Below, one piece after another: positions 21,361 to 29,924 of a DNA stretch of 30,156 bases. Made by a program: the position numbers and the translations under genes. The stretch comes from Frigididesulfovibrio sp031551885 (GTDB lineage Bacteria > Desulfobacterota > Desulfovibrionia > Desulfovibrionales > Desulfovibrionaceae), in the NCBI GenBank assembly GCA_031551885.1, contig JAVBMX010000101.1:1-30156 (forward strand), in the 5' to 3' direction. Positions within the stretch are counted from its first letter, which is position 1; the number at the start of each line of letters is the position of its first letter. A model generated the notes under the pieces. The model saw nothing but the letters and a program-made list of their open reading frames with translations, had not been told where the DNA came from and did not search any database.

Positions 21361-22353
21361 TTACAGCAGCACCTGGGCGTTGGCCTCGGCCCAGCGCGCG
21401 AAGGCTTCGGTCCGCACGGCGCGGGCGTCGCAGCACACGGCGTCGCGCATAAGCAGCACGCCGAATTCGACGGGCAGACGGGCGGCATAGGCGGCCAGGG
21501 CGTCCATGGTTTCCGGGGCGGCTTTGCCGGCCAGAGCTTCGCACAAGGCGTAAGCGGCGGCGGGTTCCTCCGGCACGGGCGCCCCGGCCGGGTCTTCCAA
21601 AATGCCGTCCACGCCGGGCAAATCGCGCCAGACCTGAAGAAAACCCATAAACTCGGCGGCCGCAGCCGGCCCGACCGTGCCCTGGAACAGCTCATATTCC
21701 ACGAGCGGGTCCGGGCCGGCTTCCAGAACGCCGGAAAGAAACTCCCAGGAGCGCGGCGAAGCAAAGGCCTTGGCCCCGGAGCTCGGATCAAAGTCGTGCA
21801 GCAGCTTGGGGCGAAAACGCAGGAAGGCCGTGACCTCGGGCCGGATGCCGGCGCTTTGGGCCCAGGCGATCCAGTCGTCCAGGCCGGGTTCGCATTCGAG
21901 GTGGACCATCCGGTTGGCCAGAGCCGAGGGCATGCGATGGGTCACAGCCCGATCGCTTTCGCGGTTGCCGGCCGCGACCACGGTCCAGCCGGCGGGCAGG
22001 TGGTACTCGCCGATGCGGCGGTCGAGCACGAGCTGGTAGCAGGCGGCCTGGACCAAGGGCGGGGCGGCGTTCAACTCATCCAGGAACACCACGCCCCGGC
22101 CCGGGTCGGACGTATCGGGCAGGAAGGACGGCGGGCACCATTCGACCGTGCCGCCGGATCCGATACGCGGCAACCCCCGCAGATCGACCGGGTCCAGGAG
22201 CACCGCGCGGATGTCGCACAGGGCAAAACCCAATTCCGTCGCCACCTGGGCCACCAAACCGCTCTTGCCCACGCCCGGCGGCCCCCAGAGGAAGACGGGC
22301 TGCCGGATATCAAGAAGCGTGCGCAGGGCGGAAGCGACTTTTGCGGGGGTCAT
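21361..22353 (-). CDS. MoxR-family AAA+ ATPase
   Basis: A 330-residue AAA+ ATPase. Walker A is GPPGVGKS (24-31). LLDPVDLRGLPRI is a typical MoxR stretch. Walker B is VVFLDELNAAPP. Sensor 1 is VVAAGNRESDRAV, and ALANRMVHLE includes the arginine-finger region. The C-terminal lid (about 190-330) is helical and less conserved. MoxR ATPases remodel partner proteins, usually a VWA-domain protein encoded next door; that partner is 19715-21076. The ATG at 22353 has AAGGA six bases upstream; an in-frame TTG two codons earlier is less likely. No membrane segment. Confidence 0.92.
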   Translation of the reverse strand: MTPAKVASALRTLLDIRQPVFLWGPPGVGKSGLVAQVATELGFALCDIRAVLLDPVDLRGLPRIGSGGTVEWCPPSFLPDTSDPGRGVVFLDELNAAPPLVQAACYQLVLDRRIGEYHLPAGWTVVAAGNRESDRAVTHRMPSALANRMVHLECEPGLDDWIAWAQSAGIRPEVTAFLRFRPKLLHDFDPSSGAKAFASPRSWEFLSGVLEAGPDPLVEYELFQGTVGPAAAAEFMGFLQVWRDLPGVDGILEDPAGAPVPEEPAAAYALCEALAGKAAPETMDALAAYAARLPVEFGVLLMRDAVCCDARAVRTEAFARWAEANAQVLL

Positions 22354-22545
22354 GGGCAATCCTTGAGCGGCTTATTTTTCGTTCACCAGGCCGGCTTGAA
22401 AAACCGGAACAGCAGGCGAGACGCAACCCGCCACGCAACCGGGCATACCCGCAGGGGGGAACGCCATTGGACGCGGGGCGGATGGTTCGCTGCTTGTAGC
22501 TCAAATGAAAACGAAAGTCAACTTCATACAATCATGCCGCGCGCC

Positions 22546-25173
22546 TCACAGGAGTTCGGGGTCCCCCGCCTTTCGCCACTTTACCGCCGCCATTCTTCTT
22601 CCGAGCTTCACGAGTTCCGCCAGCACAACCACGCTGAACGCCACCCCGAACACCTTCAGCCACATATCCAGGGGCAGGGCGATGGTGCCGAAAAACGCCC
22701 CGGCAAACTGAATGATGCAGATCTGCAGCACAAAAGTGAGTGCGCTCATCCCCAGCATGGGACGATTTTTCAGCAGATTTTTGCATATGCTTTCGTCGTG
22801 CAGTTCGCGGCAGTTAAAGGCGTTGAAAAGCTGAAACAGAGCGAAGAGCGTGAACAGAACGGTCGGCATTTGCGCGTCTGTGGCCCGCAGGAAGTTGAAG
22901 GCATACTGGAGCAGGAACACCACCGAAATGTAGACCCCGGTCAGGCCGATTCGGAGAAGCAGCGCCTTGGAAAGAATGTTCTCGCTTCGCTTGACCGGAG
23001 GCCGGCGCATCAAATTTTCATGCACGGGCTCCAGCCCCAAGGTGAGCGCCGGAGGTCCGTCCATGATGATGTTGATCCACAGAAGTTGCAGGGCGGTGAA
23101 CGGCGCTTTGAAACCCAGGAGGATGGAGGCCAGCACGACGATGACGGAAGAAACGTTGACCGTGAGCTGAAAGCTGATGAACCGCTTGAAGTTTTCGTAG
23201 ATCCCGCGCCCCCACTGGATCGCCTCGACAATGGTGGCAAAAGAGTCGTTGAGCAGCACGATGTCGCCGGCTTCCTTGGAGACTTCGGTACCGGAAATAC
23301 CCATGGCGATACCCACGTCGGCGCTTTTCAGGGCGGGCGCGTCGTTGATGCCGTCGCCGGTCACGGCCACCACATTGCCCATGTCTTTGAGCAGTTTGAC
23401 CACGCGCATTTTGATGGTCGGCGTGCTGCGGGCGATTACGCCGATCGTCGGGAGGCGCTTCCGCAATTCCTCGTCCGAAAGCTCTTCAAGTTCCCGCGCT
23501 TCCACGGCGGTGTGGGTCGCGTCCAACAGATGCAACTCTTCGGCAATGGCCCCGGCGGTGGCGATATTGTCGCCGGTCAGAATTTTCAGCTCGATGCCCG
23601 CCGCGCGGCACATGCGGACCGCTTCGTACACATCGGCCCGGAGCGGGTCGGAAATGGCCACAAAGCCGTCAAATTCCATACCGCTTTCCACGGCTTCCTC
23701 ATCAAGAACCGGGCATTCGGCGAATATCCGGTGCGCAAAGGCGATCACCCGGCGGGCTTTTCGCTGGTGTTCCAGGATTTGCCCCTCCAGTTCCCCGAGT
23801 TCTTCCTCCGAAAGGTTGCAGGAGCGGAACACCTTCTCCGGGCTGCCCTTGGTGTAGGCGATGAAGCCTCCCGGCTCTTCGATGATGGTGGTCATGTCCT
23901 TTTCTTCGGAAGAAAAGGGGAAGACATGGGCCAAGTCGGCGCCGCTGCGGCATTCCCGGTAATCCAACCCTGATTTTCCGGCCGCCGTGAGCATGGCGCA
24001 TTCCGTGGGGTTGCCGATGAACGCGCTGTTTTCGCCGACATCCGCCGTGCTGTTGAGGCAGATGTTCCGCAATATCCAATCGTTGCAGACATCGCCTACC
24101 ACCGTCATGCGGTTTTCGGTCAAGGTGCCGGTTTTGTCCGAACAGATCACGTTGACGCAGCCGACGGTTTCGGAAGCGATGAGCTTTTTGACCAGGGCGT
24201 TCCGCTTCGCCAGCTTGATGATGTTGATGGAAAGCGACACCGCGACGATGGTGGGCAATCCTTCCGGCACGGCGGCGACAATCAGCACGATGCTGGTGAC
24301 AAAGGCCTGCATGACCTCTTCGAGCCCCAGATCTTCGTGCATGGCAAAGGAAATAAGCTGCGCGAAAAAGACAATCGCGGCGGCGGCAACACCGAAGACG
24401 GTGATGGTTTTCCCAAGGCGGCCGAGTTTTTCCTGCAAGGGGGTGGCGCTTTTTTCCTCGCCGGAAAGCTCTCTGGCGATCTTGCCGAACTCGGTTTCGT
24501 CGCCCACGGCGGTCACGGCCAGCCGGCAGAAACCGCCGACAACATAGGTGCCGGAATAGAGCATGTTGGCGCGCTCGGCGAGCGGCGTTTTTTCATCCGC
24601 AATGACGACATCGGCGTCTTTTTGCGCGGGCAGGCTTTCGCCGGTCAGGGCCGACTCGTCCGCGGCAAGACCCATGCTTTCGAGCAGCCTGCCGTCGGCG
24701 GGGATTTTGTCTCCGGCGTTGAGCATTAGAACATCGCCGACCACCACATCCTTTTGCGGCAACGGTACGGGACGCCCGTCCCGCAACGCTTTCACCGTGA
24801 TGTTCTCGGTGATTTTGCTCAAGGCCGCGAATGCGTCGGCGCTTTTGCCCTCCATGAGCACCGTGATCACCACGGAGAGCGCGATGGCCGTAAAAATGCC
24901 GACGCACTCCAGAAAGTCGGCCCCACCGCCCGTCATTCCCCGAATGATGTTGACTCCCAGCGCGATGACGCCCGCCGCGATGAGCATGAGAATCATCGGC
25001 TCGGCGGTCGCGTGCCATATGCGCCGCAACAGCGATTCCGCCTTCGGCTTGGTCAGCGTGTTGACACCGTGCTCGACGGCGCTTTGCTCCGCCTGCGCGC
25101 TCGTCAACCCGGATTCCGGGTCGGCGTTCAGACGGCGTATCAACGTTTCTCGGTCAATCACAAATTCCTGCAT
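22546..25173 (-). CDS. P2-type cation-transporting ATPase, probable Mn2+ (or Ca2+) exporter
   Basis: An 875-residue P-type ATPase related to Ca2+ pumps. It has an N-terminal cation-ATPase domain (about 1-70), TGES in the actuator, the membrane motif AVPEGLP, the phosphorylation site SDKTGTLTEN with D346, KGSPEKV (nucleotide binding), LTGDN and VTGDGINDAPAL. The membrane stretch FQLTVNVSSVIVV...NIIMDGPPALTLGLEP is PMCA-like (one ion site). About ten membrane helices are visible. By similarity alone it would be called a Ca2+ ATPase, but a yybP-ykoY manganese riboswitch stands in its leader. Mn2+-responsive P2 ATPases are known under the same RNA class (e.g. Lactococcus yoaB), so Mn2+ export is the better guess. 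The start at 25173 has GGGAG upstream. Confidence 0.92.
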   Translation of the reverse strand: MQEFVIDRETLIRRLNADPESGLTSAQAEQSAVEHGVNTLTKPKAESLLRRIWHATAEPMILMLIAAGVIALGVNIIRGMTGGGADFLECVGIFTAIALSVVITVLMEGKSADAFAALSKITENITVKALRDGRPVPLPQKDVVVGDVLMLNAGDKIPADGRLLESMGLAADESALTGESLPAQKDADVVIADEKTPLAERANMLYSGTYVVGGFCRLAVTAVGDETEFGKIARELSGEEKSATPLQEKLGRLGKTITVFGVAAAAIVFFAQLISFAMHEDLGLEEVMQAFVTSIVLIVAAVPEGLPTIVAVSLSINIIKLAKRNALVKKLIASETVGCVNVICSDKTGTLTENRMTVVGDVCNDWILRNICLNSTADVGENSAFIGNPTECAMLTAAGKSGLDYRECRSGADLAHVFPFSSEEKDMTTIIEEPGGFIAYTKGSPEKVFRSCNLSEEELGELEGQILEHQRKARRVIAFAHRIFAECPVLDEEAVESGMEFDGFVAISDPLRADVYEAVRMCRAAGIELKILTGDNIATAGAIAEELHLLDATHTAVEARELEELSDEELRKRLPTIGVIARSTPTIKMRVVKLLKDMGNVVAVTGDGINDAPALKSADVGIAMGISGTEVSKEAGDIVLLNDSFATIVEAIQWGRGIYENFKRFISFQLTVNVSSVIVVLASILLGFKAPFTALQLLWINIIMDGPPALTLGLEPVHENLMRRPPVKRSENILSKALLLRIGLTGVYISVVFLLQYAFNFLRATDAQMPTVLFTLFALFQLFNAFNCRELHDESICKNLLKNRPMLGMSALTFVLQICIIQFAGAFFGTIALPLDMWLKVFGVAFSVVVLAELVKLGRRMAAVKWRKAGDPELL

Positions 25174-25196
25174 TGGCGTTGCTCCCGCGCGTCGGC

Positions 25197-25237
25197 AAAA
25201 AAACAGACCCGGAACGGCGTTGGCGTCGTACCGGGTC
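25197..25237 (-). terminator. Second leader terminator of the cation ATPase gene
   Basis: On the minus strand GACCCGG (25237-25231) pairs with CCGGGTC (25212-25206), then TG and a run of seven T (25203-25197). It lies between the riboswitch terminator and the ribosome site. Its loop is long (18 bases), so its strength is uncertain. Confidence 0.6.
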
Positions 25238-25241
25238 AGAT

Positions 25242-25276
25242 AAAAAAAAGACCATGTACGGCGCAAAGCCGCACAT
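25242..25276 (-). terminator. Riboswitch expression-platform terminator
   Basis: On the minus strand ATGTGCGGC (25276-25268), loop TTTGC, GCCGTACAT (25262-25254; one G-T pair), then GGTC and eight T (25249-25242). Its first three bases are also the last three of the aptamer's closing helix, so ligand-stabilised P1 and this terminator exclude each other: an ON switch for metal. Confidence 0.8.
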
Positions 25277-25364
25277 GAGTCTCGTTATTTAAGACAAGCC
25301 AGACCGCAAGCGGCCAGTGTGTTGACTTGACACGCGGAACACCCGCGCAAACTACTCCCTCATG
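25274..25364 (-). ncRNA. yybP-ykoY (manganese) riboswitch aptamer
   Basis: The minus-strand leader folds as this RNA class. Closing helix P1 is CATGAG (25364-25359) with CTCATG (25279-25274). GGGAGTAG follows P1. A GCGCGG/CCGCGT hairpin comes next, then the conserved AGTCAACA. A GGCCGC/GCGGTC hairpin follows, and AACGAGAC returns just before P1. The GGGAGUAG and A-C-(A/G)-AGAC elements form the Mn2+ pocket in known members. It begins within a few bases of the predicted transcript start and is followed by two terminators. Confidence 0.9.
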
Positions 25365-25373
25365 GATGTTTGG

Positions 25374-25402
25374 ATTATACCTTCGCGGTGCGTCTCTGTC
25401 AA
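25374..25402 (-). promoter_or_regulatory. Consensus promoter of the riboswitch-ATPase transcript
   Basis: On the minus strand TTGACA (25402-25397), 17 bases, TATAAT (25379-25374): a perfect sigma-70 promoter. Transcription would start near 25367, right at the 5' edge of the aptamer. Confidence 0.9.
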
Positions 25403-25628
25403 ATGGGAAGCGCCGCCACGGCTGTTTCCGCCGGCGCGTTTCGACACGGACGGCTGCGCACGGCCTCCGTACCGGGCGGAATGAGGGGGGGCCGGGGTGC
25501 CGCCCGCGGCATGGTGAGGTGACATCATCTCATTGCGGGAGCGTCAATGACGGGCCGACTTCAGCAACCCTGTGTTCATTCCCCCCCCGGCCGCCGGGGG
25601 CAACACTCCCTTCTCCCCTTCCTTCTTT
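25403..25628. other. Gap between the riboswitch promoter and the tetR-type gene
   Basis: No gene seen. CCCCCGG (25584-25590) and CCGGGGG (25594-25600) form a hairpin 29 bases after the regulator's stop codon, a possible terminator without U tract. TGAGGTGA/TCATCTCA near 25514-25531 is a short imperfect palindrome of unknown meaning. Confidence 0.4.
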
Positions 25629-26261
25629 CTACTCCTCTTCCTTCTTCGCCAACTCGGCCAGGCCGGCGTTGATCCAGCGGGCGAAATCGCGATGAAAGGC
25701 TTCCGGATCGGCGTCCAGGGCGGGCAGAACGGCGGCCCGCAATTGGCGCGGGACAAGAAGCAGGCCGACGCAGGGCAAAAAAACCAAGGCCAGAGCATGC
25801 TGGACGACCGGGTCGGATGGGTCGCGGCCCAGAACTTCGGCCATGAGGCGTTCCAATACGCGTTTTTTCGGCAAAATGACGCCGGGAAGCGGGCCGGACA
25901 AGGCCTCTCCGCCAAAGACCTCGCGCACCAGCAAAGGCACGGCCCAGTCGCCCCGACCGGAGATAAATCGCGACAACAGGCGTTGCAGCCGCTGTGGGGC
26001 GGAGAGGTTCTCCGCCGACTCCAGATCGCGCATATCCACCAGACGGTCGTGGGCCTCGCGGACAACGGCTTCGTACAGACCGTCCTTCCCGTTGAAATGA
26101 TAGTTTACGGCGGCCGCGCCCACTCCGGCGGCCGCGCAGATGTCTTTGGCCGAGGTTCGGGCAAAGCCGCGCTCGGCGAAAAGCCGACCGGCGGCCTCGA
26201 TAAGGGCCACGCGGGTGGCGTCGCCGTCGCAACGATTTTTGCGTTCCTTTTTCTCCGTCAT
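25629..26261 (-). CDS. TetR-family repressor, CecR/YbiH-like
   Basis: A 210-residue regulator. The N-terminal helix-turn-helix is LIEAAGRLFAERGFARTSAK with AAGVGAAAVNYHFNGKDGLYEAV behind it. The C-terminal domain (about 75-205; LLSRFISGRGDWAVPLLVREVFG and VVQHALALVFLPCVGLLLVPR) resembles the DUF1956 domain of E. coli CecR (YbiH), which controls the ybhGFSR exporter. The same layout appears here: the gene is divergent from YbhG- and YbhF-like genes with a 114-base shared promoter region. Inducer unknown. No strong ribosome site is visible before the ATG at 26261. Confidence 0.88.
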   Translation of the reverse strand: MTEKKERKNRCDGDATRVALIEAAGRLFAERGFARTSAKDICAAAGVGAAAVNYHFNGKDGLYEAVVREAHDRLVDMRDLESAENLSAPQRLQRLLSRFISGRGDWAVPLLVREVFGGEALSGPLPGVILPKKRVLERLMAEVLGRDPSDPVVQHALALVFLPCVGLLLVPRQLRAAVLPALDADPEAFHRDFARWINAGLAELAKKEEE

Positions 26262-26284
26262 GGGCGAAGATTGCCATAGGCCGC

Positions 26285-26339
26285 TTCAAAAGTAAAATTA
26301 AAATTTGAATTTGACCTATCCTTCAAAAATGCGTAGCGT
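26285..26339 (+). promoter_or_regulatory. Exporter promoter with a TTTGAA/TTCAAA operator
   Basis: TTGACC (26311-26316), 17 bases, TAGCGT (26334-26339) is the best promoter for the exporter genes. Half-sites TTCAAA (26285-26290), TTTGAA (26304-26309) and TTCAAA (26322-26327) surround it. The last two form an inverted pair 12 bases apart covering the -35 and spacer, a plausible TetR-type site that would also act on the divergent regulator gene. Confidence 0.5.
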
Positions 26340-26375
26340 CGAGACAAAGGCCGCATTGCGGCCGGGGAGCTCGAC

Positions 26376-27377
26376 ATGAAGAAGAAGGTGATCGTTCCCT
26401 TGATCCTCGTTCTGGCGATCGGCACCATGATTTACGTGGTGCAGTACGACGGCAACGGCCCGAGCGGCGAGCTGGTTTTCTACGGCAACGTGGACTGCCG
26501 CAGCGTGGCCGTGGTGTTTGCCGACGAAGAGCGTCTGGCCGAGGTTCGAGTGGAGGAAGGCATGTCCGTGCAGCCGGGCCAGATCCTGGCCATGCTCAAC
26601 ACCGACCGCCTGGAACGCTCGCTGCGCGAGGCCGAGGGCGACGTGGCCCGCGCCTACGCCGTGCTGGAGCGCCTGCAAAACGGCACCCGGCCTGAAGAAA
26701 TCGAGCAGGCCCGAGCCAATGTCGCCGCCGCCGAAGCCGAAGCCGCCTACGCCGAACAACAGGCCCTGCGTTACCGGCAACTTTATGAACGTTCCAAAGG
26801 CAACGCTCTGAGCCGGTTGCAGGTCGAAGAAGCGGAATCCTATCAGCGCGTGACCCAGGCCCGCCTGAACCGTGAGCGTCGCGCCCTGGATCTGGCTTTG
26901 GCCGGGCCGCGCGTGGAGGAAGTGGCCGAGGCGCGGGCCGCCCTGCTCATGGCCGAAGGCCGGCGGGATTTGCTTCTGCAACGCCGGGCCGACGCCGTTC
27001 TGACCAGCCCCACGTCCGGGGTGGTGCGCAGCCGGCTTCTGGAACCGGGCGAGGCGGCCGGGCCGGGCCGACCGGTGGCGGTGATCGACGAACTGTCGCC
27101 CAAGTGGGTGCGGGCCTATGCCTCGGAAACGGACCTCGGCAGGCTCAAACCCGGCATGAAGGCCGAAGCGGCGGTCGACGGGCGGCCGAACACGCCGATT
27201 CCGGCCGTGCTCGGGTACATCGCCTCGTCGTCCGAGTTCACCCCCAAAAATGTGGAAACCCCGGATCTGCGCACGGCCCTGGTCTTTGAGGTGCGCTTTA
27301 TCCTGAACGATCCGGACAACCTTTTGCGCCCCGGCCTGCCGGCCACGGTGCGGGTGCTCGAAGGGACCGCCCCGTGA
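26376..27377 (+). CDS. HlyD/YbhG-like membrane fusion protein
   Basis: A 333-residue periplasmic adaptor anchored by one N-terminal helix (VIVPLILVLAIGTMIYVV). It has a lipoyl/barrel-sandwich half-motif (GNVDCRSVAVVFADEERLAEVRVEEGMSV), a long coiled-coil alpha-hairpin (about 80-200, rich in Ala/Glu/Arg), the second half-motif (LTSPTSGVVRSRLLEPGEAAG), and a beta-barrel domain ending RPGLPATVRVLEG. In the YbhGFSR-type system it links the inner-membrane ABC exporter to an outer-membrane channel. GGGGAG stands six bases before the ATG. Its stop overlaps the next start as GTGA. Substrate unknown; the E. coli system handles antibiotics/cations. Confidence 0.9.
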   Translation: MKKKVIVPLILVLAIGTMIYVVQYDGNGPSGELVFYGNVDCRSVAVVFADEERLAEVRVEEGMSVQPGQILAMLNTDRLERSLREAEGDVARAYAVLERLQNGTRPEEIEQARANVAAAEAEAAYAEQQALRYRQLYERSKGNALSRLQVEEAESYQRVTQARLNRERRALDLALAGPRVEEVAEARAALLMAEGRRDLLLQRRADAVLTSPTSGVVRSRLLEPGEAAGPGRPVAVIDELSPKWVRAYASETDLGRLKPGMKAEAAVDGRPNTPIPAVLGYIASSSEFTPKNVETPDLRTALVFEVRFILNDPDNLLRPGLPATVRVLEGTAP

Positions 27378-29521
27378 ATTCCTCGGTTCGACGCAAAAAA
27401 AAAGCTTCCGGACCCCGAAAAAAGGCCCCCGGCCACCCAAAAACCACCCCTCGGGTGGTGAAAAAAAGGGGTGCGTCGTCCGCTGCGCCGGAATCTTCCC
27501 CCACTCCGGCGAACCCCGCCGCCAAGCAAACCGGGAAGAAGGCCGGCCCGGAAAAACCTCCGGTCTCCCCGTCCGCTGTGCCCATTGCACCCTCTGCGCC
27601 GTCGACCGAAGTCTTCGCACCGTCGCAACAGAGACCGCCCTCGGCAGCCGAGGCGGCCGAGACCGCCACGCGAATGCGCCGACAACCGGATGCCTCCGCC
27701 GCACCGGCTTCGCCCCCTTCTTCCGCCGGTGAAGAGGGACAAAAAGGCGGGTCGCCGAAACATTCCGCCATGCCGCCGTCTCTTTCTTCCCCGTTCATTG
27801 AAGGCGCTCGAACCGCAACGCGACCGGGGCCTTCCCGGCTGGAATCGGCGCTTATCGTCAATGCTCTGGCCAAGAGATTCGGCAAAGGCGGCAACAGGGT
27901 GGAAGCCCTGCGCGGCGTGTCCTTCACCCTGGGACCCGGCATCACGGCCCTGACCGGCCCGGACGGAGCGGGCAAGACCACCGCCTTACGCTGCTGCGCC
28001 GGCCTGTTGCCGCCGGATGCCGGAGAAGTCCGCGTTCTGGGCCTGCATGCGGCCGAGCACCCGGAGCGGATTCAAGCTCAGGTCGGCTACATGCCGCAAA
28101 CCTTTGGTCTGTATGAAGACCTGAGTGTGGCAGAAAACCTGCGTCTGCGCGCGGAGCTCTACGGTCTGGCCCCGGATGCCGCCCACACCCGCACGGCCCA
28201 TTTGTTGGAGCGTTCCGGCCTGGCTCCGTTCCCGGATCGCCGGGCCGGGGATCTTTCCGGCGGCATGAAGCAAAAGCTCGCCCTGATCGCCGTGCTTCTG
28301 GCCGAACCCGGCCTGCTTCTTCTGGACGAGCCTTCCGTCGGCCTGGACCCCCTCTCCCGGCGCGAGATTTTCGCCTTGATCCGCGAGACGGCCGCCGCCG
28401 GAACCGCGGTGCTGATGAGTACCGCCCTGAACGACGAGGCCGCCCGCTGCGACTACATCCTGGTCCTGCACGAGGGCGCGCTCACAGCCGAAGGGTCGCC
28501 CGAGGACTTCCGTTTGCGGGCCGAAGGCCGTTGCTGGAGCCTCACCCCGCCGGCCGGGATGCTTCCGCGCCTGCTTCAAGCCGAGCTGCTCACCGACGAG
28601 CGCACCGTCGACGCCGTGCCCAAAGGCGGCACGGTGCGCCTGATCACCCTGGGCACAGAGCCGCCTCGCGTCACCGCCTCGGTCGAGCCGGTCCCGGCCC
28701 GCCCCGAAGACGGGCTGATGACCCTGTCGGCCCACACCGCCCGCGCTCTTTCTTCGCCACCGCGCTCCGGCGCGAAGTCCTCGGATGAACCCGCCGAAGT
28801 CATCCGGGCCGGAGGTCTGCGCCGGGATTTCGGTTCCTTCACGGCCGTGGCCGACACCTCCTTTGCTGTGAACCGAGGGGAAATCTTTGGTTTGCTCGGG
28901 CCCAACGGCGCGGGCAAAACCACCACCTTCCGGATGCTCTGCGGTCTGCTGCCCCCCACGGCCGGAACCCTGCGGGTCATCGGGGCCGACATGCTCCGGG
29001 CCGGGCCGGAGGTCCGACGCCGGATCGGCTACGCGGCCCAAAAGTTTTCCCTTTACGGCCCCCTGACCGTGCGCGAGAACCTGGAGTTCTTCGCCGGGGC
29101 CTACGGGCTTTCCGGCCGCCGGCGCGAGGAACGTATTCAGGCCGTGCTGGAGGAATTCGATCTTCTGGCCCAATCCGGGCGAGCCGCCGATACCCTGCCC
29201 GTCGGCCTCAAACAGCGCCTCGGCATGGCCCAAGCCCTGCTCCACGAGCCGGAGCTTCTGTTTCTGGACGAACCCACCAGCGGAGCGGACCCGGCCTCGC
29301 GCCGGTTGTTCTGGCAGCGGATCACCGCCCTGGCTCAGGCCGGCACCACCGTCGTGATCACCACCCACTTCATGGAGGAAGCCGAATACTGCGATCGTAT
29401 CCTGCTCCAAGACAAAGGACGGGTCATCGCCTACGGCACCCCGGCAGAAGTTCCGGCCGCCTTCAATGCCCCGGACATGGAAGAAGCCTTCATCCGCGCC
29501 GTTCAAGGGAGGATGGAATGA
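27374..29521 (+). CDS. YbhF-like ABC exporter ATPase with two fused nucleotide-binding domains and a disordered N-terminal extension
   Basis: A 715-residue protein; E. coli YbhF is about 578. NBD1 (about 157-390) has Walker A GPDGAGKTT (near 195), signature LSGGMKQK and Walker B LLLLDEPSVGLDP. NBD2 (about 475-715) has Walker A GPNGAGKTT (near 508), a degenerate signature LPVGLKQR as in YbhF, and LLFLDEPTSGADP. The first about 155 residues are a Lys/Pro/Ala/Ser-rich, probably disordered tail absent from the usual family member. The start is GTG 27374, overlapping the adaptor gene (GTGA). ATG 27770 is an alternative that would remove most of the tail. An A9 run (27395-27403) lies in codons 8-10. 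The permeases (YbhS/YbhR-like) expected next are not in the window. Confidence 0.9.
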   Translation: MNSSVRRKKKASGPRKKAPGHPKTTPRVVKKRGASSAAPESSPTPANPAAKQTGKKAGPEKPPVSPSAVPIAPSAPSTEVFAPSQQRPPSAAEAAETATRMRRQPDASAAPASPPSSAGEEGQKGGSPKHSAMPPSLSSPFIEGARTATRPGPSRLESALIVNALAKRFGKGGNRVEALRGVSFTLGPGITALTGPDGAGKTTALRCCAGLLPPDAGEVRVLGLHAAEHPERIQAQVGYMPQTFGLYEDLSVAENLRLRAELYGLAPDAAHTRTAHLLERSGLAPFPDRRAGDLSGGMKQKLALIAVLLAEPGLLLLDEPSVGLDPLSRREIFALIRETAAAGTAVLMSTALNDEAARCDYILVLHEGALTAEGSPEDFRLRAEGRCWSLTPPAGMLPRLLQAELLTDERTVDAVPKGGTVRLITLGTEPPRVTASVEPVPARPEDGLMTLSAHTARALSSPPRSGAKSSDEPAEVIRAGGLRRDFGSFTAVADTSFAVNRGEIFGLLGPNGAGKTTTFRMLCGLLPPTAGTLRVIGADMLRAGPEVRRRIGYAAQKFSLYGPLTVRENLEFFAGAYGLSGRRREERIQAVLEEFDLLAQSGRAADTLPVGLKQRLGMAQALLHEPELLFLDEPTSGADPASRRLFWQRITALAQAGTTVVITTHFMEEAEYCDRILLQDKGRVIAYGTPAEVPAAFNAPDMEEAFIRAVQGRME

Positions 29522-29544
29522 AGAGGGGAGAGAGAGTTTTGGAG

Positions 29545-29760
29545 TTGGTGATGGGGGGTTCCACCCCCCATACCCCCCGGCAGGGGTATGAGCCAGAGCT
29601 GCGAAGGGCATTCCTCAACAAAACCCTGCGATGTGAGAAGGTATCTCTCACACCCGCACTTGCGGCGCCTGCACCCTCTTTGTCGACATTCCTCGCTGCG
29701 CGAGCAATGCCGACCTCTGAGGGTATATGGGAAACATCTCCCCTTCCCGGTGGTGTTTGG
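29545..29760. repeat. Palindromic intergenic repeat, copy 9, with a block shared with 10504-10605
   Basis: GGGGGGTTCCACCCCCC, then CCCCCCGGCAGGGG, then about 100 bases (29581-29682, CAGGGGTATGAGCCAGAGCTGCG...) alike to 10504-10605. A TGTCGACATT/AATGCCGAC stem follows. It stands directly behind the ABC ATPase gene. The following stretch to about 29925 has no gene I can recognise. Confidence 0.65.
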
Positions 29761-29924
29761 GAGTGCATAACCGCAGACGGCGTTGGTGCGGGAATTGCGT
29801 CCCTCGACTTTACCACGCCCGCGCGGCAGGCATTCAAAGCCGCCCCTTACCCCGTTACCGGCGAAACCTGTGCATCTTTACTTTCCATCACCCTCGTAAA
29901 TCAAAGTTTGGGTAAGGAGGGGAT

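Noticed and set aside
22546..25173. Plain call as a Ca2+-transporting ATPase
   Set aside because: Motifs allow it, but the Mn2+ riboswitch in the leader makes Mn2+ at least as likely; specificity left open.
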